This document shows positions 1-7,285 of a stretch of DNA of 15,045 bases, one piece after another. Under the pieces are notes generated by a model that ran no database searches, was not told where the DNA came from, and worked only from the letters and a program-made list of their open reading frames with translations. The position numbers and the translations under genes were made by a program. Origin of the DNA: Melioribacteraceae bacterium (lineage in GTDB: Bacteria; Bacteroidota; Ignavibacteria; Ignavibacteriales; Melioribacteraceae). The stretch covers positions 1-15,045 of the forward strand of contig JALSNL010000144.1 in assembly GCA_026987055.1 (NCBI GenBank), written 5' to 3'. Numbering within the stretch: the first letter of the stretch is position 1; each line of letters starts with the position of its first letter.

Positions 1-579
1 AAAATATTCTTTAAGTAAAGATATTTCATCACCAAGGTCTGGCAATTTATCGGCACGAATTCTACTAACCCATATTTCCGGGGTACGGTTATCATTAAAG
101 TTTAGTTTTCGCTTTACTTTATTCCAAAATTTATAATTTGTATCCTTATGCATATCAAGAATTCCATCCTTATCACTATCTTCCCATAAGCCATCTAAAT
201 CCATATAATAAAAATCTGCTAAATAATTATGCCAATAAGGATCGCCTTCATCTTTCAAGCGGTTAAAAAGTGGTGCTTGAATATTCCCTATTAAAATGGC
301 CGCTTGTAAGTTTTTATTATTCTTATAATAATCCTGTAAAATTTCTCTTACTTTTTTAAAAGATGTATTAGTTTTAAGAGAGTTATTAATAATTACCTTA
401 TAACCTTCATCTTCCAAATCTGCTTTGTAAACTACAATTGAATTTTGTAATGGTTTACTTAAATGATTTTCTATAACTAACAAAATAGTTTTGTTACTTT
501 TAGTGAGTTTTTCTGAATCTGAACAATGTGTAAAAATAATAATTAACAAAATACTAAGTAAATAAATTACTTTTTTCAA
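1..579 (-). CDS. C25 (gingipain)-like lipoprotein, N-terminal part
   Basis: This reading frame stays open from a TTG start at 579 to the left edge, giving 193 codons; the C-terminus lies outside the window. The start is supported by an AGGAG ribosome site about 9 nt upstream and by a TTGA overlap with the stop of the upstream deacetylase gene, which implies translational coupling. The first 19 residues are a Lys-rich start, a hydrophobic core and then FTHC, so Cys19 looks like a lipoprotein cysteine, although the box is not canonical. Residues 30-193 follow the layout of C25/gingipain-type caspase-fold proteins: a strand (TILLVIENHL), AAILIGNI at 93-100, an ADFYYMDLDGLWEDSDKDG stretch at 121-139 and PEIWVSRI near 167-174, followed by a Leu/Lys-rich helix. 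The catalytic His and Cys would lie further on and cannot be checked. The predicted location is a membrane-anchored periplasmic or surface protein. Family placement is by motif recognition only. The coding call is strong and the function is moderate. Confidence 0.8.
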   Translation of the reverse strand, partial: MKKVIYLLSILLIIIFTHCSDSEKLTKSNKTILLVIENHLSKPLQNSIVVYKADLEDEGYKVIINNSLKTNTSFKKVREILQDYYKNNKNLQAAILIGNIQAPLFNRLKDEGDPYWHNYLADFYYMDLDGLWEDSDKDGILDMHKDTNYKFWNKVKRKLNFNDNRTPEIWVSRIRADKLPDLGDEISLLKEYF

Positions 580-1760
580 TAGACTTTTTCTCCTGATATT
601 CTTCTTTTCATTTTATACATATAGATAGAAAACAAACTATCCCTTCCATTTCCGGGAAGTCTGAAAACAAAATCATTTTTAATTCTTGATATATAATAAG
701 GATTATCTCCTACCTTATTAATTTTTTTATTATCTAATACTCCCCAAAAACAACTTTTAATGTCCAATTCATGGCAAATATCAATGGTTTTACCATTTCC
801 TTTTGTCCATGGAAGACATAAATGATTACCTGCATCGGAATCCAAATGCTTATGTATTTGATCCCTTGCAAATTGTAAATCTTCCAAAGTATCTTTTTCC
901 GAACTACTTTCAGAATTAAAATATTTTTTATTATTAGCTTCTTTAATTACAAAATTTTCTATTTCCTTTTTCCAGTCACTTTTGCTTTCCAAGGCATTAT
1001 TATAAATTTCCTTGCACTTATTTCTAAATTCTCCGGATACTTCAAATTTAGGTCCGGCAAACATTATAGGAGCTGATTCAAAAAGAGGTAACCCTACATA
1101 CTTTTCAAGAGTTGGTTGCACTCCAATATTTTCTTTTGTATAGTAAGGCGAACCCTTAAAATTATATGGAATAACCTCTGTATCTTCTTGAATATAATCA
1201 GCAATTTTTGAGTTTATAAATATTTCTCTATGAAACAAAGTATGCGATTCAATATTTACAAAACCGGAATTATACATTTCCTTAATTTCATTCCAATTAC
1301 AAAGAGTATTATCATCGGAATCAATTTTATGAATTTCTTCTATTGAGCATTCATTATTCCAACTATTTTTAAGATTTTTTCTTAAAGATGTGCCTTCTTC
1401 GGTAACACCGGGAATAACAAAAACAGTTGCGTGCATTTTGTGTTTTTCTAATAACGGATATGCAAACCGCCAAACACTGGAGCGAGCATCATCAATGGTT
1501 AGTAAAACCATTTTTTTTGTAGAAATTGATTTTTTCTTTGTAAGTATATCATAAAACTCATAGATAGATAAAGTTTTATAACCATTATTTTTAAGATACA
1601 TCAAATGAGCTTCAAATAATTCCGGTTCAATTGTATGATATACAAAAACAGGAATGCCGTCTAAATTTTTAATATTATTTTTTGAATATACAAATTGAGG
1701 ATAACCTGCAAATAAAGATTTAATTTCTATAGCGAGCTGATCTTTTATAGAATGTTTCAT
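576..1760 (-). CDS. Polysaccharide deacetylase family protein (divergent NodB-like)
   Basis: This 394-residue protein resembles NodB/carbohydrate-esterase-4 metal-dependent deacetylases, which remove N- or O-acetyl groups from glycans. IPVFVYHTI at 36-44 is the usual opening strand of polysaccharide-clustered members. VLLTIDDA at 85-92 occupies the TFDDG position, with Asp90-Asp91 as the catalytic/metal pair. SHTLFH at 172-177 supplies the two metal-binding His (173 and 177). CLPWTKGNG at 315-323 may be the later RxPxG-type motif. Odd points are Ala in place of Gly after DD, and an insertion of about 120 residues (180-300) between the His motif and the last motif. There is no signal peptide, so it probably acts in the cytoplasm on lipid-linked intermediates or activated sugars. 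The ATG at 1760 lies 9 nt after the preceding glycosyltransferase stop with only a weak AGG upstream. The 3' end overlaps the next gene by 4 nt. Confidence 0.85.
   Translation of the reverse strand: MKHSIKDQLAIEIKSLFAGYPQFVYSKNNIKNLDGIPVFVYHTIEPELFEAHLMYLKNNGYKTLSIYEFYDILTKKKSISTKKMVLLTIDDARSSVWRFAYPLLEKHKMHATVFVIPGVTEEGTSLRKNLKNSWNNECSIEEIHKIDSDDNTLCNWNEIKEMYNSGFVNIESHTLFHREIFINSKIADYIQEDTEVIPYNFKGSPYYTKENIGVQPTLEKYVGLPLFESAPIMFAGPKFEVSGEFRNKCKEIYNNALESKSDWKKEIENFVIKEANNKKYFNSESSSEKDTLEDLQFARDQIHKHLDSDAGNHLCLPWTKGNGKTIDICHELDIKSCFWGVLDNKKINKVGDNPYYISRIKNDFVFRLPGNGRDSLFSIYMYKMKRRISGEKVY
588..594 (-). promoter_or_regulatory. Ribosome site fixing the TTG start of the C25-like gene
   Basis: The minus strand reads CAGGAGAAAAAG upstream of TTG at 579, a good AGGAG match with about 9-nt spacing, lying inside the end of the deacetylase gene. 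It decides the TTG start, since no ATG lies close to the lipoprotein-like signal sequence. Confidence 0.6.
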
Positions 1761-1769
1761 ACAAAAAGC

Positions 1770-2819
1770 CTAAGGAATAATTGGTTGAATAAGTTTCCAA
1801 TAAAAATTAAATATTGCTGAAAGAGCGGATATTCCATATTTAAGAAAACTATATTTTTTAATTAATGCCGGAGCTACATAAAGATCGCCTGAATACAAAG
1901 CTTTCTTATCCGAAACTATTTTTATTTTTTGAACTGCTTTACGTTTTTCAATAAATTGTTTGAAATTTTGAACTATTAATAAATTTCCTTTTATGTATTC
2001 AGGAAAAACACCTTTTACAATAACAAAAGCTGCTTGCATCAATTCATAAATTATAAATACAGGAATTAATAAAAATAGAAGTATTACAGAATAGTGTGAA
2101 AAAATAAATAACCATCTATTATAAGTTTGCCCAATAACTCTGAATTTACGTATTTTATCAACAATTTTGTTTTCATGAAGGGCGAAAGCTGTTGGAACGT
2201 ATAAGCAATTGTAACCGGCTCTCAATAATCTTTGATAAAATTCACCGTCATCGCCCCAGCCTAACATAAAGTTTTCATCAAACCCTCCAACTTTTAACGC
2301 TGCTTCACGCCTTAACAATGTAATTCCGCCACCTGAATTGGAAGAAATTTTATCTTTTGTAGGATCATAAACTTTATCCCGTTGTTCGGAAATTGCTGCG
2401 CCAAGATAATGTACTTTAGTTCCTGCCGTATAAACTATTTCCGGTTTATCCCAATGCATTAATCTTGGAGTACAAGAAGCTATTTTTTCATCTGATTCCA
2501 TAATTTTTAATAATTCGGATAAACAATGTTTATCAAAGTTTAAATCATTATCCGTAATAAAAACATACTTACTTGTTCCTAAGTTTAATGCTTTATTTCT
2601 TAAAATATTTAGTTTCTTTGTATTATAAGGCAAAATATGAATTGCAACTTCCGGAAATTTTTCTTTTGCAATTTTCAGTGAATCATCAGTGGAATGATCA
2701 TCAATAATTGAAACCGAAATTTTAACATCTTCACTTTTATAAAGTGATTCAAGAGTTGATAAAATTGTATTTCTACCGTTAAAATTGAAAATATAAACTT
2801 CTATAACTTCATTATTCAT
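1770..2819 (-). CDS. Family 2 glycosyltransferase, membrane-associated
   Basis: I chose the ATG at 2819 (349 residues) over an in-frame ATG 78 nt upstream. The GT-A strand begins right after it (VIEVYIFNFNGR), the overlap with the preceding gene shrinks to 8 nt, and a TGGAAA ribosome site sits just upstream. The Rossmann-like nucleotide-binding half has IIDDHSTDDS at 38-47 and the metal-binding DxD as DND at 90-92. The acceptor half has GGGITLLRREAALKVGGFDE near 163-182 and GWGDDGEFYQRLLRAGY at 187-203, where the acidic pair is the likely catalytic base. This layout is typical of rhamnosyltransferase-like GT2 enzymes in O-antigen clusters. A hydrophobic hairpin around 236-270 should dock it on the inner face of the cytoplasmic membrane. 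It would transfer a sugar from a nucleotide donor to a lipid-linked glycan; the donor cannot be read from sequence. Confidence 0.93.
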   Translation of the reverse strand: MNNEVIEVYIFNFNGRNTILSTLESLYKSEDVKISVSIIDDHSTDDSLKIAKEKFPEVAIHILPYNTKKLNILRNKALNLGTSKYVFITDNDLNFDKHCLSELLKIMESDEKIASCTPRLMHWDKPEIVYTAGTKVHYLGAAISEQRDKVYDPTKDKISSNSGGGITLLRREAALKVGGFDENFMLGWGDDGEFYQRLLRAGYNCLYVPTAFALHENKIVDKIRKFRVIGQTYNRWLFIFSHYSVILLFLLIPVFIIYELMQAAFVIVKGVFPEYIKGNLLIVQNFKQFIEKRKAVQKIKIVSDKKALYSGDLYVAPALIKKYSFLKYGISALSAIFNFYWKLIQPIIP

Positions 2820-3810
2820 TTGTTTCCACAAAATTATTATTGTTTGTATTAAGGGTATTTTCTGAGGTTGGTTTATAAAATAAGTATCCGCCTCCACCTA
2901 AAATTAGCGTATTAAGTATATCTAAAAAGGAATTCATAAATGATATTATTACAGCATCATTAACAGACATTCCAATTAATGTAAAAAAGGCTACGAATGT
3001 TCCTTCTTTTACACCAAGTCCTCCAATTGATATCGGAATCATCATAACCAGCATTATGAGCGGAATAAATAGGAAAAAATAAACTATTGGAATATGAATG
3101 TTAAATGCCAGAGCAATAAAATAGTAAGTTAAAACCCGTGTTACCTGAACAAGTAGTGTAATAATAAAAGCAAATGATAAAGTTTTCGGATGTTTTTTAT
3201 ATTCTAAAATAGAATTATGTAGAGATAAAATATTATCTACTATCTTTTTATTTTTAATACGTTTGAGTAAATTTTGGATAAAATTAACCGATTCGGTTCT
3301 TTGGAATATATAAAAACCAATAAATACAATTATAAAAAGAGCTACCACATAAAATTTTATATTAAATTTATCTATTAAATCGCCTGCAAAAAAAACAGAA
3401 ACCACACCAAAAGTTAACAATGAAAACATTCCGAGAACACGATCTACAAATACAGAAGAAATGCTAACGGATTTTTCCGAATTATCTTTTACTAAATAAT
3501 AACCACGAACTACATCGGTACCAAGACTTGATGGAAGAAAAATACCTAAGAAACTACCAATTGCATTTATTAAAAATAAACGTCCGAATTTAACACTAAT
3601 ATTTCTAACCTTTAACAATAAATTCCATTTAAATGTTAATTCAAAACGTTCTGTAAGATTAAGAAACGAAGCGATTAACAATAAAAATATATTGGCATTT
3701 TTTAGGTTTTCTAAAACCTTATCCCATTCAATATTGAGCAATAAAAACAATAATAAAGAAATGCTTACTATAGTTTTTAATGCAATAATAAAAGATTTTT
3801 TTTTAATCAT
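2812..3810 (-). CDS. UPF0104/LPG-synthase transmembrane-domain flippase-like protein
   Basis: This 332-residue polytopic membrane protein has about eight hydrophobic segments. It carries the family signatures IGSFLGIFLPSSLGTDVVRG at 85-104, a DRVLGMFSL stretch near 123-131, and IGGLGVKEG at 262-270 near the C-terminus. This is the family (PF03706) of the MprF flippase half and of UPF0104 proteins found in many polysaccharide and glycolipid clusters, where translocation of a lipid-linked molecule is the proposed role. No Wzx, Wzz or ABC transporter gene is visible here, so it may fill a transport step, but that is inference. The ATG at 3810 is the only sensible start because an in-frame TAA lies two codons upstream. 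An AAGGTGG-like sequence sits about 20 nt upstream, too far to be a normal ribosome site. The 3' end overlaps the GT2 gene by 8 nt. Confidence 0.9.
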   Translation of the reverse strand: MIKKKSFIIALKTIVSISLLLFLLLNIEWDKVLENLKNANIFLLLIASFLNLTERFELTFKWNLLLKVRNISVKFGRLFLINAIGSFLGIFLPSSLGTDVVRGYYLVKDNSEKSVSISSVFVDRVLGMFSLLTFGVVSVFFAGDLIDKFNIKFYVVALFIIVFIGFYIFQRTESVNFIQNLLKRIKNKKIVDNILSLHNSILEYKKHPKTLSFAFIITLLVQVTRVLTYYFIALAFNIHIPIVYFFLFIPLIMLVMMIPISIGGLGVKEGTFVAFFTLIGMSVNDAVIISFMNSFLDILNTLILGGGGYLFYKPTSENTLNTNNNNFVETNE

Positions 3811-3844
3811 AATTTAAATAAATATCCGGTCCACCTTAGGTATT

Positions 3845-5503
3845 CTATTCGTCTATTTTAATATTAAGAATTTTAGCAGCATTTTTGTAATATATCTTTT
3901 GTAAAACCGTATCAGGAAGATGAATTCCATAAATTTTCCAATTACCTTGATTTATTGCACCTTGCATAGGATAATCGATATACTCATTATCAGTTTCTAA
4001 AAATTCCCAATGAGCTTGATAAAATTTTTCTACTGTCCAACCTTTAACACCGTAAAGAGAACCACCGTCAGTTCCAAATACAATTCTATCCTGATATTTA
4101 ATAAAGAATTTTCTTGTAGTATAAGGTTGTCTTCCTAACTCCGAAAGGGTAGTGCTCATATCCAGATAATAATTAGGGTAAGTATCCAGTAAATATCCTG
4201 CATATTCTAAGTCGTCAACATTCCATCCCATGTGACATCCGATAAATATTGTATTCGGGTGCTTTCTTAAAACATTTTCACGTCCTTTCATTATTGTTTC
4301 TCTGCTGGGAAATTGAGGACCATAATAACTCCATTCGGGGAATCTTCTTAGTTCACTATATCTCTCATTAAATCTGTCAATTGGTAGGAACATTGCAGCA
4401 GGATCGCCCATGTGCCATAATATTGGGACTCCTAATTCGCCTGCTTTTGCCCACAACGGATCTAAACGCGGATCATCTACCGGAATAACTTTGCCGGAAG
4501 TATCCTTTGTTTTTAATCCTAAATTTTTCCATAGCTCTCCATCACCAACAGCGCCCATTTTTATAGCTTTTTCTAATTCACCAGGTAACTCGGCAATGCG
4601 TTTATCGGTCATTACTCCTGCCGGAAAACCTGTGGGCCATAAATTCATAAACCTATCAGGGTACTTTCTTGAATAGCGATTAAGAACTTTTTCCAAATCT
4701 CCGTTTTCAACATCTGTATTTATAACAATTCTTAAACCGACAGAATCCATAGATTTTAATAAATTTTCCGGAGCTAAAACTTTTTTATCATATTCCGTTC
4801 TAAAGGCTGAACTAAGATGAGCATTAAAATCAATAACCGGAAATTTTGCTTTTACAACTTTTTTGCGTTTTAACTTTAAAGTGGAGCGTGGTTCAAAATC
4901 GGATAAGAGAATATCATTCCCTAAGAGTAATTCTAAAACTTTACCATACTCTTTGGGTTTTAATATAATATTGGAAGGATATTTGGTTTCTACATATGTT
5001 ATTTGAAATAATAATAATAATGACACTATCCCAACAATAGTAGTAATTGCAGATAACCCAAATGATTTTATAAACTTAATAAAATAGTAAACCAATAAAG
5101 GAAATATTAAAAACCAGCCAATAAAAATAAAAATCAGCTGATAAAATAGTAATCTGTCATGCCCTTGTCTATTGAGATAATTTGTTGAAGTGAAATGTTC
5201 AATTGCATACGCAGGATTAAGAATTAAACTTAAAATTATTAAGCCAATTCCCAATAATACAGAAGTAATTAGATAAAGCTTAAATTTATTTAATTTGAAA
5301 ATTTGTCCAAACAATATAGAAGAAAACAATAAAATAATACCACTGCTTAAAAAATAAAAGCCCAGCAATGTATTTCTAATATTTTTCCAGTTGGCATTTT
5401 TACCAGAGTTTACTTTCCCCAATAGTTCAGGGTTTATAAAAACACCAATACCTATTATAAATATTCCTAAAATGATAAAAAACAATAATGATTTTTTCGA
5501 CAT
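3845..5503 (-). CDS. Membrane-anchored amidohydrolase-2 family protein
   Basis: This 552-residue protein has two parts. Residues 1-170 contain five predicted membrane helices (about 5-24, 44-66, 76-96, 117-140 and 148-170). Positive residues lie at the N-terminus and in the loops after helices 2 and 4, so the positive-inside rule places the C-terminal domain in the periplasm. Residues 222-550 match the TIM-barrel amidohydrolase-2 family (PF04909, related to ACMSD and TIM-barrel decarboxylases). Candidate metal ligands are His229 in DFNAHL, His364 in LWHMGDP, His424 in GCHMGW and Asp479 in FGTDGG. The usual HxH motif of strand 1 reads N227-A-H229. Family members hydrolyse or decarboxylate small ring or acid compounds; the substrate here is unknown. 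A strong TGGAGG ribosome site precedes the ATG at 5503, 24 nt after the acyltransferase stop. The fusion to membrane helices inside a glycan cluster is unusual. Confidence 0.9.
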   Translation of the reverse strand: MSKKSLLFFIILGIFIIGIGVFINPELLGKVNSGKNANWKNIRNTLLGFYFLSSGIILLFSSILFGQIFKLNKFKLYLITSVLLGIGLIILSLILNPAYAIEHFTSTNYLNRQGHDRLLFYQLIFIFIGWFLIFPLLVYYFIKFIKSFGLSAITTIVGIVSLLLLFQITYVETKYPSNIILKPKEYGKVLELLLGNDILLSDFEPRSTLKLKRKKVVKAKFPVIDFNAHLSSAFRTEYDKKVLAPENLLKSMDSVGLRIVINTDVENGDLEKVLNRYSRKYPDRFMNLWPTGFPAGVMTDKRIAELPGELEKAIKMGAVGDGELWKNLGLKTKDTSGKVIPVDDPRLDPLWAKAGELGVPILWHMGDPAAMFLPIDRFNERYSELRRFPEWSYYGPQFPSRETIMKGRENVLRKHPNTIFIGCHMGWNVDDLEYAGYLLDTYPNYYLDMSTTLSELGRQPYTTRKFFIKYQDRIVFGTDGGSLYGVKGWTVEKFYQAHWEFLETDNEYIDYPMQGAINQGNWKIYGIHLPDTVLQKIYYKNAAKILNIKIDE

Positions 5504-5509
5504 TTAAAA

Positions 5510-5520
5510 GATTTCCTCCA
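5510..5520 (-). promoter_or_regulatory. Strong ribosome binding site of the membrane amidohydrolase
   Basis: The minus strand reads TGGAGGAAAT ending about 7-11 nt before the ATG at 5503. It is the best Shine-Dalgarno match in the window, while several neighbours have none, so this gene may be translated more strongly than others in the operon. Confidence 0.6.
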
Positions 5521-5527
5521 AAAGAAT

Positions 5528-6274
5528 TTAATGTGGTCTTTCTTTAAGTATTTTTGCAGGAACACCACCTGCTATTGAATATTGTGGTATTTCCCCAGAA
5601 ACGACTGCTCCTGCAGCAATTACCGATCCTTTGCCAATCTTACTACCGTCTAATAAAACTACATGTGCGGCAATCCAAACATCTTCTGCGGTTACAACAC
5701 CGCCTTTGCCTTCAAAATCGGGTTGTTGATTTATTGGAATATCAGTTCGGTCAAGTTTATAATTTCCGCCGCCAACAATGTATGAATATGCAGCTATTAA
5801 ATTATCTTTACCTATAACAACTTTATTAGAGGAAAAAATTTCACAATTAAAACCAACATTTGCTCTTTCTTCTAAAATAATTTCACCGCCTTTACAACTA
5901 AGAATGGAATTTCTTCCGATAAAAACTTCATCATTTAATATTATTCCGCTATTATCCGAACCTTTTGCATCCAACAAAACATTATCATCTATAATTACAT
6001 TATCCCCTAGAATAATTTTTTTCGGGTGTCTTAAAACAATATTATTTCCAAATACAGCACCCCGCCCAACTTTACCTAAAAGAATTGGATAGAATTTACC
6101 TCTTAGAAATACACCAAGTGCGCCCGGAATTCTGGAAAAAAATAATACAATTAGTTCATATTTAATTAAATCCAAAAATTTATTACTGCCAATAACCAAA
6201 TCCATGTATCGTTGAATTTTTGATTTTTTTTGCCCGGAAATAGAATCTTGAATTTTAAAATCTTTGTTACTCAT
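5528..6274 (-). CDS. Left-handed beta-helix (hexapeptide) acyltransferase
   Basis: This 248-residue protein has many imperfect [LIV]-G-x(4) hexapeptide turns from about residue 70 to 225 (for example GRGAVFGNN, ILGDNVIIDDNV, VIGKDNLIAAYS and KIGKGSVIAAGAVV). It ends with the classic PQYSIAGGVPAKILKERP of sugar O- or N-acetyltransferases that use acetyl-CoA. A helical, partly hydrophobic lead (30-60) precedes the helix. The loop at 167-184 (VGGGNYKLDRTDIPINQQ) is where related enzymes normally carry the catalytic His, often as GGNH; here Tyr172 stands in that place and no other His is in the loop. It could be an acyltransferase using a different base, or inactive. It follows the SDR gene by 19 nt, with no clear ribosome site at the ATG. 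The likely role is acylation of a sugar in the glycan. Confidence 0.9.
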   Translation of the reverse strand: MSNKDFKIQDSISGQKKSKIQRYMDLVIGSNKFLDLIKYELIVLFFSRIPGALGVFLRGKFYPILLGKVGRGAVFGNNIVLRHPKKIILGDNVIIDDNVLLDAKGSDNSGIILNDEVFIGRNSILSCKGGEIILEERANVGFNCEIFSSNKVVIGKDNLIAAYSYIVGGGNYKLDRTDIPINQQPDFEGKGGVVTAEDVWIAAHVVLLDGSKIGKGSVIAAGAVVSGEIPQYSIAGGVPAKILKERPH

Positions 6275-6293
6275 GGTTACTACTTATTTCAAT

Positions 6294-7274
6294 TTATAAT
6301 AAATTATTTGCTTTGTACCAATCAGCCGTGCGTTTTAATCCTTCGTCCAAATCAACTTTCGGATTATAGCCAAGAATATTTTTTGCTTTTGAAATATCAA
6401 AAGCTCTATCTTTAATAAAAAAATCTATTCTTCTACGGAAAATAGGAGGTGAAATGCCCAAAGGTTTGCAAACAAGTTCACAAAGTGCCCCGGCAATCCA
6501 AACCGGCCAAACAGGAATAGATGATTTGGGAACAGGTTTATCTAAAATTTTAGCTATTTTTTCTACCAGTTCCGAAAGTGTTAAATAACTGTTTCCACCA
6601 ATTGTAAATATTTCGTTATTAGCTTCTTCTTTTTCACCGGCTAAAACAAATCCTTCAACCAAATCTTCAACAAATGTTAAATGATATAAAACATTTCCGC
6701 TGCCTATCATTCTGAATTTACCATTGTTGATAAATTTGAAAAGTTTTAAAAATCTTGTATCACCAGGTCCGTAAATACCAACTGGTCTAACAACAGTTCC
6801 TTTTAAACCTTTCTCTTTGAAAAATTTTAATGCTAATTTTTCACCATCTAATTTTGATTCTTGATAATAATCACCCGGATTATAAGGATGTGTTTCTTTT
6901 GCCGGGGGATTTTTAATATCTCCTTGAACGCCGACTGTACTACAATGAACAAATTTTTTAACATTTGTCTCTTTTGCAGCTTCTAAAAGTTTACGTGTAC
7001 CTTCAACATTCACATCCCAAAAATAACTTTGGGGAACCCCTTCTGTTCTGAATGCAGCACCAACATGATAGACAACATCAACATCTTTCATGATATCTTT
7101 AGATATTTCATCTTTTGCCAAATCAGCATAAACGTATTCAACATCCAGATCCTTTAACAAATCCAAATTGCTTGTTTTTCTAACTAAAGCTCTAACGGTA
7201 TAATTTTTACCTAATAGATTTTTTACCAAATAACTTCCGGTAAAACCATTTGCTCCGGTAACTAATGCTCTCAT
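6294..7274 (-). CDS. NAD-dependent epimerase/dehydratase (extended SDR)
   Basis: This 326-residue cytoplasmic enzyme has a complete extended-SDR layout. The nucleotide-binding TGANGFTG is at 6-13, Asp51 lies in a YADL motif at the usual adenine-contact position, HCSTVGV at 110-116 carries the active-site Ser/Thr, and Y137-QES-K141 is the catalytic YxxxK. RPVGIYGPGD near 163-172 is the typical sugar-nucleotide epimerase segment. The N-terminal wording (VTGANGFTGSYLVKNLL) resembles dihydroflavonol-reductase/HpnA-like members as much as UDP-glucose epimerases. The reaction could therefore be epimerisation, reduction or dehydration of a nucleotide-linked sugar or sugar acid. The ATG at 7274 has an AAGGT ribosome site overlapping the stop of the upstream gene (11-nt gap), which points to coupled translation. 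The exact substrate cannot be decided. Confidence 0.93.
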   Translation of the reverse strand: MRALVTGANGFTGSYLVKNLLGKNYTVRALVRKTSNLDLLKDLDVEYVYADLAKDEISKDIMKDVDVVYHVGAAFRTEGVPQSYFWDVNVEGTRKLLEAAKETNVKKFVHCSTVGVQGDIKNPPAKETHPYNPGDYYQESKLDGEKLALKFFKEKGLKGTVVRPVGIYGPGDTRFLKLFKFINNGKFRMIGSGNVLYHLTFVEDLVEGFVLAGEKEEANNEIFTIGGNSYLTLSELVEKIAKILDKPVPKSSIPVWPVWIAGALCELVCKPLGISPPIFRRRIDFFIKDRAFDISKAKNILGYNPKVDLDEGLKRTADWYKANNLL

Positions 7275-7285
7275 AAATTTTTACC

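Noticed and set aside
2820..2897. In-frame upstream ATG giving the GT2 gene 26 extra residues
   Set aside because: The extra residues are not GT2-like, would overlap the previous gene by 86 nt, and a better-placed ATG at 2819 has a ribosome-site-like TGGAAA directly upstream.
3831..3837. AAGGTGG on the minus strand as a ribosome site for the flippase-like gene
   Set aside because: It is about 20 nt from the ATG, and an in-frame TAA lies between them, so it cannot serve an earlier in-frame start either.
5000..5025. Short ATA/ATT repeat run
   Set aside because: It lies within coding sequence for a membrane helix/loop and is an ordinary low-complexity tract in AT-rich DNA, not a microsatellite or CRISPR-like array.
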